Shown: positions 18,238 through 27,205 of the stretch, piece after piece | Layout of the letters: each line of letters opens with the position of its first letter | Numbering within the stretch: position 1 is the first letter of the stretch | Assembly (NCBI GenBank): GCA_963700425.1 | Contig: CAVOXO010000001.1 | Span: 1,116,001 to 1,180,000 of the forward strand | Reading direction: 5' to 3' | Source of the DNA: CAVOXO01 sp963700425 | GTDB lineage: Bacteria; Actinomycetota; Acidimicrobiia; Acidimicrobiales; Microtrichaceae | DNA: 64,000 nt | The notes under the pieces: model-generated | Told to the model about the DNA's origin: nothing | Database searches by the model: none | Seen by the model: only the letters and a program-made list of their open reading frames with translations | Position numbers and translations under genes: made by a program

Positions 18238-18783
18238 ATGACTGTCGTCGATGCGGTAACAGACGTGGTCACCCCCATCGCCGAGTCGCTGGGCCTGGAG
18301 ATCTACGACATCGACATGGCAGGTCCGATTCTTCGGGTCAGCCTGGACCGGGCCGGCGGAGTGGATCTGGACTCCCTCGCCGAGGCCAATCGCCTCATCG
18401 GCGCCGAACTCGACCTCATCGACCCGGTTCCCGGTCGGTACACCCTCGAGGTCTCGAGCCCCGGGCTGGAGCGTCGCCTGCGCACCGAAGAGCACTGGCA
18501 GGGTGCCGTCGGTGACCGTGTCAAGGTCAAGATGAGCCGTCGGTACGAGGGAGAACGCCGCATCGACGGTGTGGTGGTCGGCATCACGTCCGGGTCGATC
18601 GAGATCGCCCCCGATCCCGTCGACTCCGACCACGTCGTCGTCCCGATCGACCTCGTCGAGTCCGCTCGTACCGCGTTCGACATGGCGCCCACGCCGAAGC
18701 CCGGCTCGCCAGAGCACCGGAAGCTGTCGGCGACACCACCGACATCCCAGAACATCTCGTCAGAAGAGAGCGAGGCATCGTGA
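18238..18783 (+). CDS. rimP: Ribosome maturation factor RimP
   Basis: RimP (181 residues) helps 30S assembly. The start MTVVDAVTDVVTPIAESLGL is preceded by GAAGGAAGGAGG, one of the strongest ribosome binding sites in the window. The N-terminal alpha/beta domain (LGLEIYDIDMAGPILRVSLD) contains the family signature YTLEVSSPGLERRL, and a C-terminal SH3-like domain follows. The last 40 residues are a polar tail. The TGA overlaps the GTG start of nusA by 3 nt, so the genes are coupled. Confidence 0.95.
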   Translation: MTVVDAVTDVVTPIAESLGLEIYDIDMAGPILRVSLDRAGGVDLDSLAEANRLIGAELDLIDPVPGRYTLEVSSPGLERRLRTEEHWQGAVGDRVKVKMSRRYEGERRIDGVVVGITSGSIEIAPDPVDSDHVVVPIDLVESARTAFDMAPTPKPGSPEHRKLSATPPTSQNISSEESEAS

Positions 18784-20192
18784 ACGCAGAGATGATGGAA
18801 GCGTTGACCGCGTTGGCCCAGGACCGTGGCATCTCGGTCGACACCCTGTTCTCGGTGCTCGCCGATGCCATGGAGTCGGCGTACAAGAAGATGCCGGGCG
18901 CTCACGAGTACGCGTGGGTGGTCATCAATCCGGACACCGCGGAGTTCCGGGTGATGGCCCAGGAACTCGACGAGGACGAGCAACCGTTCGGTCCCGAGTT
19001 CGACGTGACCCCCGACAACTTCGGTCGGATCGCCGCCCAGGCGGCGAAGCAGGTCATGGGCCAGCGGATACGCGAGGCCGAGCGCGAGCTCAAGTACGAG
19101 GAGTACGCCGGCCGTGAAGGTGACATCGTCACGGGGATCATCCAGCAGAGCGACTCCCGATACGCCCTTCTCGATCTCGGTCGGGCCGAGGCGCTGATGC
19201 CGCAGTCCGAACAGGTCCCCTACGATCGTCCCGCTCCGGGCAGCAGGGTCAAGGCGTACATCATCGAGGTCCGCCGCACTGCGAAGGGACCCCAGATCGT
19301 CGTGTCCCGAACCCACCCCGGACTCATCAAGCGGCTCTTCGAGCTCGAGGTTCCCGAGATCGCCGACGGCGTCGTCGAGATCAAGGCGTGCGCTCGGGAG
19401 CCTGGACAGCGCACGAAGATCGCCGTGTACTCGAACGACTCCAACGTCGATCCCGTGGGTGCCTGCGTGGGAGCACGGGGAGGCCGCGTCAGGATGGTGG
19501 TCAATGAGCTCAACGGGGAGAAGATCGACATCATCCCGTTCTCGGAGGATCCCGCCGACTTCGTCATGAAGGCCCTCGCTCCGGCAAAGGTCACAGAGGT
19601 CCGCATTCACGACGACATCGGCCTGGCCGAGGTGATCGTCCCCGACTACCAGCTCTCGCTCGCCATCGGCAAAGAAGGGCAGAACGCCCGTCTGGCCCAC
19701 CGGCTCGTGGGACTGAGGGTCGACATCAAGAGCGAGACTCAGCTCCGCGAAGAGGAGTCGGGGGAGCTCTGGGCCGAAGGCGAATGGATCACCGACGCCG
19801 AGACGGGCGAACAGATGTGGCAGCCCGCAGACGGCGGTCCGGCCATCTCCGCCGACGCATGGAGCGCCGGTGGCGGCCCTGCGGCCGAAGCGCCGGAGGC
19901 GGCCGGCGACGGATCGGCCGATGCCGACGGGGATTCCGACGCAGGCGAGGATGCGACGTCCGATGACCCCACCGACTCCGATGCCTCCGCCGACTCCGAC
20001 TCCGACTCCGACTCCGACTCCGACTCCGACTCCGAATCCGACTCCGACTCCGACTCTGAATCTGAATCCGACTCCGTGGCGTCAGGCACTGAAGCCGATT
20101 CCGAGGAATCCGGTGCGGACACCGAAGGCGATTCCGAGGAGTCGGGCGCCGAGGACGCATCACCGGGCGAACCCGAAGGGGGAGCCCCATAG
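18780..20192 (+). CDS. nusA: Transcription termination/antitermination factor NusA with Asp-Ser repeat tail
   Basis: NusA (470 residues) binds RNA polymerase. Segments in order are the N-terminal domain (SVLADAMESAYKKM), an S1 domain (about 105-180, GDIVTGIIQQSDSRYALLDL) and two KH domains (GACVGARGGRVRMVVNELNG and LSLAIGKEGQNARLAHRLVG). The core ends near residue 335. The remaining 135 residues are acidic and disordered and contain a run of Asp/Glu-Ser dipeptides encoded by a hexanucleotide repeat. The GTG start overlaps the rimP stop and the TAG overlaps the proposed AUA start of ylxR. Confidence 0.96.
   Translation: MNAEMMEALTALAQDRGISVDTLFSVLADAMESAYKKMPGAHEYAWVVINPDTAEFRVMAQELDEDEQPFGPEFDVTPDNFGRIAAQAAKQVMGQRIREAERELKYEEYAGREGDIVTGIIQQSDSRYALLDLGRAEALMPQSEQVPYDRPAPGSRVKAYIIEVRRTAKGPQIVVSRTHPGLIKRLFELEVPEIADGVVEIKACAREPGQRTKIAVYSNDSNVDPVGACVGARGGRVRMVVNELNGEKIDIIPFSEDPADFVMKALAPAKVTEVRIHDDIGLAEVIVPDYQLSLAIGKEGQNARLAHRLVGLRVDIKSETQLREEESGELWAEGEWITDAETGEQMWQPADGGPAISADAWSAGGGPAAEAPEAAGDGSADADGDSDAGEDATSDDPTDSDASADSDSDSDSDSDSDSESDSDSDSESESDSVASGTEADSEESGADTEGDSEESGAEDASPGEPEGGAP
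19992..20075 (+). repeat. GACTCC hexanucleotide tandem repeat inside nusA
   Basis: Fourteen consecutive 6-nt units encode Asp/Glu-Ser dipeptides. The first seven are identical GACTCC; later units vary as GAATCC, GACTCT or GAATCT. Copy-number change would keep the reading frame and alter only tail length. Confidence 0.9.
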
Positions 20193-20425
20193 GCCCCCAG
20201 CGCACGTGCATCGGCTGTCGTCGGGTCCGCCCGGCGGCGGAGCTGATTCGGCTGCGACTCCGAGGTGACCGACTGGTGACCGACGTTCGTGCCGGCGGTC
20301 GGGGCGCATGGCTGTGCCCCGGTGATCAGTGTGTTGACCTCGCGACCCGCCGGCGAGCGTGGTCGAGGGCGTTCCGAACTCCCGTGTCGGAGCAGGTGAT
20401 CGTGGACATCGATTCGACGTCCTGA
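20189..20425 (+). CDS. ylxR: YlxR-family protein (DUF448), apparent AUA start
   Basis: A 78-residue frame encodes PQRTCIGCRRVRPAAELIRL near its start and VTDVRAGGRGAWLCPGDQCV further on, the hallmark of the YlxR nucleic-acid-binding family always found between nusA and infB. No ATG, GTG or TTG occurs between the last upstream in-frame stop (near 20087) and the conserved RTCIGC. The only near-start codon is ATA 20189-20191, which overlaps the nusA TAG (ATAG) and follows a purine-rich AAGGGGGAG. I therefore propose AUA initiation or an upstream miscalled base. Standard gene callers would miss this gene. Confidence 0.8.
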   Translation: MGPQRTCIGCRRVRPAAELIRLRLRGDRLVTDVRAGGRGAWLCPGDQCVDLATRRRAWSRAFRTPVSEQVIVDIDSTS

Positions 20426-20480
20426 TCGGTCCCGCGTTGTCGCTGATGGCGGCGTTCGTGAAAAGATGAAGAAGGTCCGC

Positions 20481-20497
20481 TCTCCCCATGAGGGAGA
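20481..20497 (+). other. Small hairpin between ylxR and infB
   Basis: TCTCCC (20481-20486) and GGGAGA (20492-20497) form a 6-bp stem with a CATGA loop in the 106-nt gap before infB. There is no T-run, and its significance is unknown. Confidence 0.3.
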
Positions 20498-20531
20498 CTG
20501 GCCATGACGACAGAGAACTGAGACCGGAAAC

Positions 20532-23258
20532 TTGGCTGCAAAACTGCGTGTGTACGAGCTCGCTCGAGAGCTCGGGATGACCAACAAGGAGACGCTCGAC
20601 CTGTGCGAGTCCTTGGGCATCGGTGTGAAGAGCCATTCTTCGAGCATCATCGACGCCCAGGCCGATCGCGTCCGCCGCAAGGCGGAGCGGGAGGGGCTCA
20701 TCCGCGAGGCGCAGCCCGAAGAGGCCAAGCCCGCGAAGAAGGCGCCCGCCAAGGCGGCGAAGGCCAAGAAGAGCGAGTCACCGGCCGAGGCCACCGCCGA
20801 CGCCGTCAGCGGTGATGCCTCCGCGCCGGTCGAAGCGCCGCCGCCGGTCGAACCGGCCGAGACGAGCGAGGTGGTCGAGACCGCTCCGCCGAAGGCTCCC
20901 GCATCCGCCGCTCCGGCCCCCATGACCGGTCGGGTCATCAGCTCCAAGCCGGCGGTCCCGCAGCGCGCCGCGAAACCGTCCGATGACGTGGCGACGCCAC
21001 CGAAGCCGGTGCCGCCGCGCACCGGCCCCATCGACGTCCCCAGCCGCCCGACCGATGCGCCGGCAGCCCGACGCGGCTCTCCGTCGGAACGGGACGCCCC
21101 GACGTCACCTTCCGGAAAGGCGATTCCGCCGCCCCCTGGCCCGCCGGTCTCCCGATCGGGAAAGCCGATTCCTCCGCCCCCCGGATCCGGCGGGCGCCGC
21201 GCCGCGCCGACGGCCGGGCGCGATGGCGGCCGAACGGTGCGTCCCAGCTCGAGTCCTGCCGGCGGCTACCGCAGCGGACCGCGGCCTGCGGGCGGCGGTC
21301 CTCCCGGAGGCGGTCCCGGAGGCGGTCCTCCCGGACGTGGCGGTCCCCCGGGACGAGGTCGCCCCGGCGGCCCGCGTCAGCCGAGGCGTAAGGGGCGGCG
21401 TCGTCGCAATCGCGACGAGCTCCAGCCGATGGACATGCCGTCCTACACGCCGCAGGACGCGATCGTGCCGGAGGGATTGATCGTCGTCGAGCGGGGTTCG
21501 TCCCCCCAGGTGCTCGGCCCGAAGCTCAACCGAACCGCGGCGGACATCGTCCGCTTTCTGCTCACCAACGGCGAGATGGTGACCGCCACTCAGTCCCTGA
21601 GTGACGAGATGATCGAGCTGTTCGCCGACGAGGTGGGCGCGGAGATCGATCTCGTCCAACCAGGCCAGGAACAGGAGGTCGAGTTGCAGCGCGTGCTCGA
21701 CCTTCCCGAGGAGGACGAGGACGACCAGGGTGATCGGCCCCACCGCCCGCCCGTCATCACCGTCATGGGCCACGTCGACCACGGCAAGACCAAGCTGCTC
21801 GACCGCATCCGCGACGCCAACGTTGTCGCCGGCGAGGCCGGCGGGATCACGCAGCACATCGGTGCGTACCAGGCGGTGAAGGGCGGCAAGCCCCTCACCT
21901 TCCTCGACACTCCTGGTCACGAGGCTTTCACGGCCATGCGCGCCCGCGGCGCCGACGCGACCGACATCGTCGTCCTGGTGGTGGCGGCCGATGACGGCGT
22001 CATGCCCCAGACGATCGAGGCGATCCAGCACGCGAAGGCCGCCGAGGTCCCGATCGTGGTCGCGGTCAACAAGATCGATCGGGACAACGCCGATCCCAAT
22101 CGCGTCCTCCAGCAGCTCACCGAGTACGACCTGGTCCCCGAATCCTGGGGCGGGGACACCGTCGTCTGCGAGATCTCCGCACTCCAGAGCATCGGTATCG
22201 ACGAGCTTCTCGACAATCTCCTGATCGTGGCTGAGCTCGAGGACCTCAAGGCCTCCGAAGGTGGCCGTTCGACGGGCGTGGTGCTCGAGGCCCACCTCGA
22301 CATCGGCCGCGGACCCGTTGCCACCGTTCTGGTTCAGCGTGGAACCCTCCGCGTCGGCGACCCGATGGTGGCCGGCCCCGCGTGGGGCCGCGTGCGGGCG
22401 CTCGTCAACGACCGCGGCGAAAGCGTCGAGGAAGCAGGTCCGTCGACCCCCGTTCAGGTTCTCGGCCTCTCCGACGTCGCCTCGTCGGGCGACCAGTTCG
22501 TCGTCGCACCCGATGAGAAGAAGGCTCGGTCGGTGGCCGAGACCAGGGAGCGCTGGCATCGCGAGTCCCGCCGCGGACTCGACTCGTCGGTCATGTCGGG
22601 AGGCGCACGCCTCGAAGACATCTTCGAACAGATCCAGAAGGGTGAGACGGCCACGCTCAACGTCGTGGTCAAGGCCGATGTTCACGGTTCTCTCGAAGCC
22701 GTCACCGACTCATTGCGCAAGCTCGAACGCCCCGAGGTCCGGATCGGTTTCGTCCTGCGAGGTGTCGGAGGTATCTCCGAGTCCGACATCCAGCTGGCGG
22801 CTGCATCCAACGCGACGATCATCGGTTTCAACGTCCGACCCTCGCGCCAGGCTCGCGAACTCGCCGAGACCGAGAGCGTGGAGATCCGTACCTACGAGAT
22901 CATCTACAAGCTGCTCGAGGACATCGAGGCTGCCATCGTCGGCATGCTGGCACCGGAGTTCGAGGAGGTGGTGACCGGCGAGGCCGAGGTACGCGAGGTG
23001 TTCCGCGTCCCCCGGATCGGCGCCGTGGCCGGCTGCTACGTCACGAGTGGCCACGTCACCCGTGGCTCGAAGGTCAGGTTCCTGCGTGAAGGAACCATCA
23101 TCTGGAACGGCGAGATCTCTTCGCTGCGTCGCTTCAAGGATGACGTCAGGGAGGTGGCCGCCGGATTCGAATGCGGCGTGGGGCTCTCGGACTTCCAGGA
23201 CCTGAAGGGTGGCGACATCATCGAGACCTACGACCTCAGGGAGATCGAGCGCACCTGA
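20532..23258 (+). CDS. infB: Translation initiation factor IF-2
   Basis: IF-2 of 908 residues starting at TTG 20532; the first residues AAKLRVYELARELGMTNKET are the IF2_N domain, which fixes this unusual start. Residues of about 55-300 are a Pro/Ala/Gly-rich disordered linker with Arg-Gly repeats (for example GGGPPGGGPGGGPPGRGG). The GTPase domain has VMGHVDHGKTKLLDRI (G1), DTPGHEAFTAMRARGADATD (G3) and VNKIDR (G4), followed by domains II to IV (VKADVHGSLEAVTDSL). A long linker is typical of actinobacterial IF-2. It is part of the rimP-nusA-ylxR-infB-DUF503-rbfA-truB string. Confidence 0.97.
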   Translation: MAAKLRVYELARELGMTNKETLDLCESLGIGVKSHSSSIIDAQADRVRRKAEREGLIREAQPEEAKPAKKAPAKAAKAKKSESPAEATADAVSGDASAPVEAPPPVEPAETSEVVETAPPKAPASAAPAPMTGRVISSKPAVPQRAAKPSDDVATPPKPVPPRTGPIDVPSRPTDAPAARRGSPSERDAPTSPSGKAIPPPPGPPVSRSGKPIPPPPGSGGRRAAPTAGRDGGRTVRPSSSPAGGYRSGPRPAGGGPPGGGPGGGPPGRGGPPGRGRPGGPRQPRRKGRRRRNRDELQPMDMPSYTPQDAIVPEGLIVVERGSSPQVLGPKLNRTAADIVRFLLTNGEMVTATQSLSDEMIELFADEVGAEIDLVQPGQEQEVELQRVLDLPEEDEDDQGDRPHRPPVITVMGHVDHGKTKLLDRIRDANVVAGEAGGITQHIGAYQAVKGGKPLTFLDTPGHEAFTAMRARGADATDIVVLVVAADDGVMPQTIEAIQHAKAAEVPIVVAVNKIDRDNADPNRVLQQLTEYDLVPESWGGDTVVCEISALQSIGIDELLDNLLIVAELEDLKASEGGRSTGVVLEAHLDIGRGPVATVLVQRGTLRVGDPMVAGPAWGRVRALVNDRGESVEEAGPSTPVQVLGLSDVASSGDQFVVAPDEKKARSVAETRERWHRESRRGLDSSVMSGGARLEDIFEQIQKGETATLNVVVKADVHGSLEAVTDSLRKLERPEVRIGFVLRGVGGISESDIQLAAASNATIIGFNVRPSRQARELAETESVEIRTYEIIYKLLEDIEAAIVGMLAPEFEEVVTGEAEVREVFRVPRIGAVAGCYVTSGHVTRGSKVRFLREGTIIWNGEISSLRRFKDDVREVAAGFECGVGLSDFQDLKGGDIIETYDLREIERT

Positions 23259-23262
23259 CCCG

Positions 23263-23553
23263 ATGCACGTCCTGGGCATGCAGGTCCAACTGCACTTGAG
23301 GGAGGTTCACTCCCTCAAGGAGAAACGCTCGATCGTCCGGGCCGTCATCGACGGTGTTCGCGTGCGCTGGGGCGTCTCGGTCGGTGAGGTCGCCGACAAC
23401 GACGTGCACCAGAGTGCGGTCCTCGGAATCGCGCTGGTGGGGTCCCGCATCGGTGTGCTCGACGACGTCGCCGACCAGATCGAGCGTTTCATGTGGTCGC
23501 GCCACGACGTGGAGGTGGGCGCCATCTCCCGCCGTTGGCTGGACATGGACTGA
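23263..23553 (+). CDS. DUF503 (YlxP-like) protein
   Basis: A 96-residue protein starting MHVLGMQVQLHLREVHSLKE, with KEKRSIVRAVIDGVRVRWGV and GSRIGVLDDVADQIERF. This is the DUF503/YlxP family, small ferredoxin-like proteins nearly always found between infB and rbfA. A link to ribosome assembly is assumed from context only. ATG 23263 is 4 nt after the infB stop. Confidence 0.9.
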   Translation: MHVLGMQVQLHLREVHSLKEKRSIVRAVIDGVRVRWGVSVGEVADNDVHQSAVLGIALVGSRIGVLDDVADQIERFMWSRHDVEVGAISRRWLDMD

Positions 23554-23642
23554 CCTGCCGGCTGTGGCCTGGCAGTCTTGACGAGGAGGAGTGGCAATGG
23601 GCACATCACGATCGAGATCCCGTTCGCGGGTCGCGGACCCGC

Positions 23643-24008
23643 GTGTCCTACGACCGCGCCGACCGGGTGGCCGAACAGATTCGCGAATTGGTCGCGACCG
23701 AGCTCGAACGGATCGGCGACGAACGGCTCGACCTGGTGACGGTCACCGACGTCGTCGTCGACGGTGACCTCGGAGTCGCCCACGTGTACTACTCGTCGCT
23801 GGTGGCGTCGGCGGAGGGACGCTCCGAGGAGGTAGCCAAGGCGATGGAGGAGCGCCGGCACGGTCTTCAGGGCGTGGTGGCACGTTCGTTGACCACCCGC
23901 AAGACTCCACGTCTCGAGTTCGCACCCGACGAGGTGCTCGAGGCGGCGCTGCGCATCGACGACATCGTCGCCGGGCGGGTCACGCCCGACGTCGACGACG
24001 TGAGCTGA
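23643..24008 (+). CDS. rbfA: Ribosome-binding factor A
   Basis: RbfA, a KH-like 30S maturation factor. From GTG 23643 it reads MSYDRADRVAEQIRELVATE, then LDLVTVTDVVVDGDLGVAHV and TTRKTPRLEFAPDEVLE, giving 121 residues. A better ribosome binding site (GAGGAGGAGTGGCA) precedes GTG 23591/ATG 23597, but those starts are in another frame (MGTSRSRSRSRVADP) that would have to shift near 23640. The true N-terminus may be about 15 residues longer if an indel is present. It lies 7 nt upstream of truB. Confidence 0.9.
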   Translation: MSYDRADRVAEQIRELVATELERIGDERLDLVTVTDVVVDGDLGVAHVYYSSLVASAEGRSEEVAKAMEERRHGLQGVVARSLTTRKTPRLEFAPDEVLEAALRIDDIVAGRVTPDVDDVS

Positions 24009-24015
24009 TCCGGAC

Positions 24016-24900
24016 GTGGGGCGGCGGCGGACATCGGGCGACGACCGGATCTCGGGGATCGCCCTGATCGACAAGGAAGCCGGCTGGACCTCCCACGACG
24101 TGGTCGCCAAGGCTCGGGGAATCCTCGGGACCTCGAAGGTCGGCCACTCCGGAACGCTCGATCCCGATGCGACGGGCCTGTTGGTCCTCGGCGTCGGTAA
24201 GGCGACGCGCCTGCTGAGGTACCTCCAGCTCCTGCCCAAGACCTATGAGGCCACGATCCGCTTCGGTGTCGAGACCTCCACGCTCGACGCGGCCGGCGAG
24301 GTCGTCGCCACCCACGAGATGCACCCCGAACCAACCGAGGTCGCCGCCGCCGCATCGAGCTTCGTCGGCGACATCATGCAGACCCCGCCGATGGTGTCGG
24401 CGGTCAAGGTCGGTGGCGTCCGTCTCCACGAGCTGGCGCGGCGGGGAGAGGTGGTCGAGCGCGAGCCGCGGCCCGTGACCGTCTATCGCTTCGACGTGAC
24501 CGCGACGGGCGATCCGCTCTGCTATGACGCCGTCATCGAGTGTTCCTCGGGTACCTATGTCCGGGTTCTGGCCGCTGACCTGGGTCACGCGCTGGGCGGC
24601 GGGGCGCACGTGGGCACCCTTCGGCGCACCGCAGTGGGAACGTACGGCATCGACGAGGCGACGCCCCTCGAGGACATCGTCCTTCGCGACATGCTCGACG
24701 GTATCCGGGGATTCCCGCCCCGGGTCGTCGATGCCGAACTCGAGGCGCGTGTCCGCGTGGGTGCGGTCCTGGATCGGTCCACCCTCGGGGCGAACGGCGA
24801 GGGGCCGTGGCCCGTTGTCTCTGCAGAGACCGGAGCGCTTCTCGCCGTCTACGAGCCGCACGGCCCGGGGCGGGCGAAGCCGGCGGCAGTGCTGGTGTGA
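24016..24900 (+). CDS. truB: tRNA pseudouridine(55) synthase
   Basis: TruB (294 residues) makes pseudouridine 55 in the tRNA T-loop. The N-terminus ISGIALIDKEAGWTSHDVVA leads to the catalytic motif GHSGTLDPDATGLLVLGVG with the catalytic Asp49, then YEATIRFGVETSTLDAAGEV and MQTPPMVSAVKVGGVRLHEL. A C-terminal substrate-binding domain follows (CSSGTYVRVLAADLGHALGG). The GTG start is 7 nt downstream of rbfA, the usual partner. Confidence 0.96.
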   Translation: MGRRRTSGDDRISGIALIDKEAGWTSHDVVAKARGILGTSKVGHSGTLDPDATGLLVLGVGKATRLLRYLQLLPKTYEATIRFGVETSTLDAAGEVVATHEMHPEPTEVAAAASSFVGDIMQTPPMVSAVKVGGVRLHELARRGEVVEREPRPVTVYRFDVTATGDPLCYDAVIECSSGTYVRVLAADLGHALGGGAHVGTLRRTAVGTYGIDEATPLEDIVLRDMLDGIRGFPPRVVDAELEARVRVGAVLDRSTLGANGEGPWPVVSAETGALLAVYEPHGPGRAKPAAVLV

Positions 24901-24942
24901 CATCCGGTCGTGCCGGAGCTGCCCCTGCGGTCGACGCGTCGG

Positions 24943-24948
24943 TAGGCT
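24943..24948 (+). promoter_or_regulatory. -10 box (TAGGCT) of ribF, leaderless type
   Basis: TAGGCT lies 9 nt before the ATG of ribF at 24958, in the 57-nt gap after truB. Confidence 0.5.
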
Positions 24949-24957
24949 GGCGGCTCC

Positions 24958-25917
24958 ATGGACGTCTGGCGCGCTCTCGAAGAGATCGGTGCCGCGCCGT
25001 CGGGTCGGGCGATCTCCATTGGCTTCTACGACGGCGTGCACCTCGGACACCGTGCGGTCGTGGGGGACCTTCGGCGGCACGCCGCTGAGCGGGGTCTCGA
25101 CTCCGCCGTCGTCACCTTCGATCGTCATCCGGCCCAGGTTCTCCGCCCGGAGTCGGCGCCCCGGCTGCTGTGCGACCTCGATCAGCGACTGGAGCTCCTC
25201 GCCGAGACCGGGGTCGACGCAGTGCTCGTGCTGCACTTCGACGAGGAGCATGCCCGGCAGTCCGCACAGGGCTTCGTGACGACCGTGCTCAGCGACGCGC
25301 TCGGAGCGCGGCTCGTCGAGGTGGGCGAAGACTTCCATTTCGGTCATCGACGGGCGGGCAACGTCGAGTTGTTGGAGGAGATGGGCCGGTCCCAGGGCTT
25401 CGACGTGATCGGCCACGCTCTGGTGGCTCCCGACGGAGAAGCCGCCCGACCCGAGCTCCAGGTCTCCTCGACGGCGATCCGGCGAGCACTCGCCGACGGA
25501 CGACTCGCCGACGCGGTGGCGATGCTCGGGCGCCCACACGAGATGAGGGGCCCCGTGGTGGCGGGGGATCGGAGGGGTCGGACCATTGGATTCCCGACCG
25601 CCAACATCGCCATTCCGCCCGAACTGTTGATGCCCGCGGACGGCATCTACGCGGGGCACCTGGTCAGGGCGGATTCCACCGTTCTCGATGCAGCGATCTA
25701 CGTGGGAACACGGCCCACGTTCTACGAGGACGAAGAGCACTCGCTGCTCGAGGTTCATTGTCTCGACGTCGATGCCGACCTCTACGGTGAAAGGGTGGCC
25801 GTGAGATTCGAACACCATCTCAGAGGCGACGAGCGGTTCGCGAACGTCGACGAACTGGCCGATCAGCTCGCTCGCGACTGCGAAGTGGCCCGAGCGCTGC
25901 TGCGGAGGAATCGGTGA
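24958..25917 (+). CDS. ribF: Bifunctional riboflavin kinase/FAD synthetase
   Basis: RibF (319 residues) converts riboflavin to FMN and FAD. The N-terminal FAD-synthetase domain of the nucleotidylyl transferase fold has SIGFYDGVHLGHRAVVGDLR, VEVGEDFHFGHRRAGN and SSTAIRRALADG. The C-terminal riboflavin kinase domain has GRTIGFPTANIAIPPELLMP, DGIYAGHL and the catalytic-loop stretch LLEVHCLDVDADLYGERVAV. The truB-ribF order is common. The frame is intact. Confidence 0.95.
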   Translation: MDVWRALEEIGAAPSGRAISIGFYDGVHLGHRAVVGDLRRHAAERGLDSAVVTFDRHPAQVLRPESAPRLLCDLDQRLELLAETGVDAVLVLHFDEEHARQSAQGFVTTVLSDALGARLVEVGEDFHFGHRRAGNVELLEEMGRSQGFDVIGHALVAPDGEAARPELQVSSTAIRRALADGRLADAVAMLGRPHEMRGPVVAGDRRGRTIGFPTANIAIPPELLMPADGIYAGHLVRADSTVLDAAIYVGTRPTFYEDEEHSLLEVHCLDVDADLYGERVAVRFEHHLRGDERFANVDELADQLARDCEVARALLRRNR

Positions 25918-26002
25918 CCATGGCGCGCAGCCGGTCGAGCGACCGGTGCCCGTCGGCGCCTGCGATCGACTCCCGCGCCCCCATGAGTGAGAGGAGCGAC
26001 CG

Positions 26003-27097
26003 TTGACCGAGCTGCTCGAGCCGATCGAAGGCCCGGTCCAACCGGACGTACCCGCCGATGTCGCCCCGGTCGCCGCCCCCCGGCTCGCCCGGCACCAGTT
26101 GACCCTCGCCGACGGGCACAAGGTCGGCGTCATGGTCGCGGGGCACGGAATCCCCCTCGTGGTGGTTCACGGGTTCTCGGCCGAGGGATTCCTCTACGCT
26201 CAGACCCTCTCGCGCCTGGTGTCCATGGGGTTCAAGGTGATCGCCGTCGACACCGCCGGCCACGGCGGCACCGAGGGACTGCCCTACTCCGGTCAGAACC
26301 TCAACTCCTACAGCGAATTGCTGGGACGGGTCATCGACGAGCTCGGGATCCGACAGGCCGTGCTCGCCGGTCATTCGATGGGTGGTCGCCTGGTGACACA
26401 ACTGGCTGCGACTCAACCGGATCGCACCATCTCGGTGTTGTTGGTCGACGCCATCGTCGGCGATACCTGGGATCGCATGGTCTACCTCTTCCGCGTCAAT
26501 CCGCCACTTCTCGCGGCGGTGGGAGCCGCTCTGGCACTCGACTCGGTCACGGTGGTTCCGGTCTTCCGCAATCCCCGGCAGGCGGCCAAGCTGCTGCGGC
26601 TCGTGCTGCCCACCGTCGCGAGCACGGCTCTGCGCCCCTGGAGGCTGCTCGGCCCTGTCATCTCCATCCTGAGGAGCCGGTCGAGCCGGTACGCGCTGAA
26701 CGCTCTCGACGACGCCGACGTACCGGTTTTCGTCCTTCACGGTGATCGTGATGTGGCGGTTCCCTTTCGAACGGCTCGCGAGGCTGCCGAACGAACCCAC
26801 GGCACGCTCGTGACGGTGAAGGGAGCGGGCCACTCCTGGCTTCTGCGCGATCCCGAGACGATGCCGGCCATCGTGGCCGAACTCCTTCCGGGGGCCCTGG
26901 GTGAAGCCTGCCAGAGGGCGCTCCGCAGGGCGGGAGTGCGAAAGAAGAATCCGAGCATCGCCGAGGTCGAGGCTGCGCTGTACGAGTCCGACGCCCGGGT
27001 CTTCGCACTGACCCCGCTGATCGAAGGCTCACACGTGGGTGGCCGGCACCATCGTCCCGGATATCGCTGGTCGGTCGAGGCGCCGACCGGCACCTGA
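26003..27097 (+). CDS. Alpha/beta hydrolase
   Basis: A 364-residue hydrolase with a complete catalytic triad: nucleophile Ser125 in LAGHSMGGRL, acid Asp248 or Asp250 in FVLHGDRDVAVPF, and His277 in KGAGHSWLL. The oxyanion region is VVHGFSAEG. The TTG start at 26003 is preceded by GAGAGGAGCG; no ATG would keep the domain whole. About 75 residues after the last triad member form a charged extension of unknown role. The gene sits between ribF and rpsO, where it is not a standard member, and its substrate is unknown. Confidence 0.85.
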   Translation: MTELLEPIEGPVQPDVPADVAPVAAPRLARHQLTLADGHKVGVMVAGHGIPLVVVHGFSAEGFLYAQTLSRLVSMGFKVIAVDTAGHGGTEGLPYSGQNLNSYSELLGRVIDELGIRQAVLAGHSMGGRLVTQLAATQPDRTISVLLVDAIVGDTWDRMVYLFRVNPPLLAAVGAALALDSVTVVPVFRNPRQAAKLLRLVLPTVASTALRPWRLLGPVISILRSRSSRYALNALDDADVPVFVLHGDRDVAVPFRTAREAAERTHGTLVTVKGAGHSWLLRDPETMPAIVAELLPGALGEACQRALRRAGVRKKNPSIAEVEAALYESDARVFALTPLIEGSHVGGRHHRPGYRWSVEAPTGT

Positions 27098-27128
27098 TCG
27101 TCGGCTCGCCCCTGCGGGCCGCGGCAAC

Positions 27129-27134
27129 TACAGT
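27129..27134 (+). promoter_or_regulatory. Candidate -10 box (TACAGT) of rpsO
   Basis: TACAGT lies about 70 nt before the rpsO ATG and fits the TANNNT pattern. A short leader with the strong CAGAGGAG ribosome binding site follows. Confidence 0.4.
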
Positions 27135-27205
27135 CGGGGCCTCGACGACGTCGGAATTCGGATTGCCGGTTCACGAGGTCGGGTCAGATACCCAGAGGAG
27201 TTCCC

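Noticed and set aside
19789..20211. Arg-rich open frames on both strands opposite or within the nusA tail
   Set aside because: They are mirror translations of the hexanucleotide repeat and acidic codons; nusA explains the sequence.
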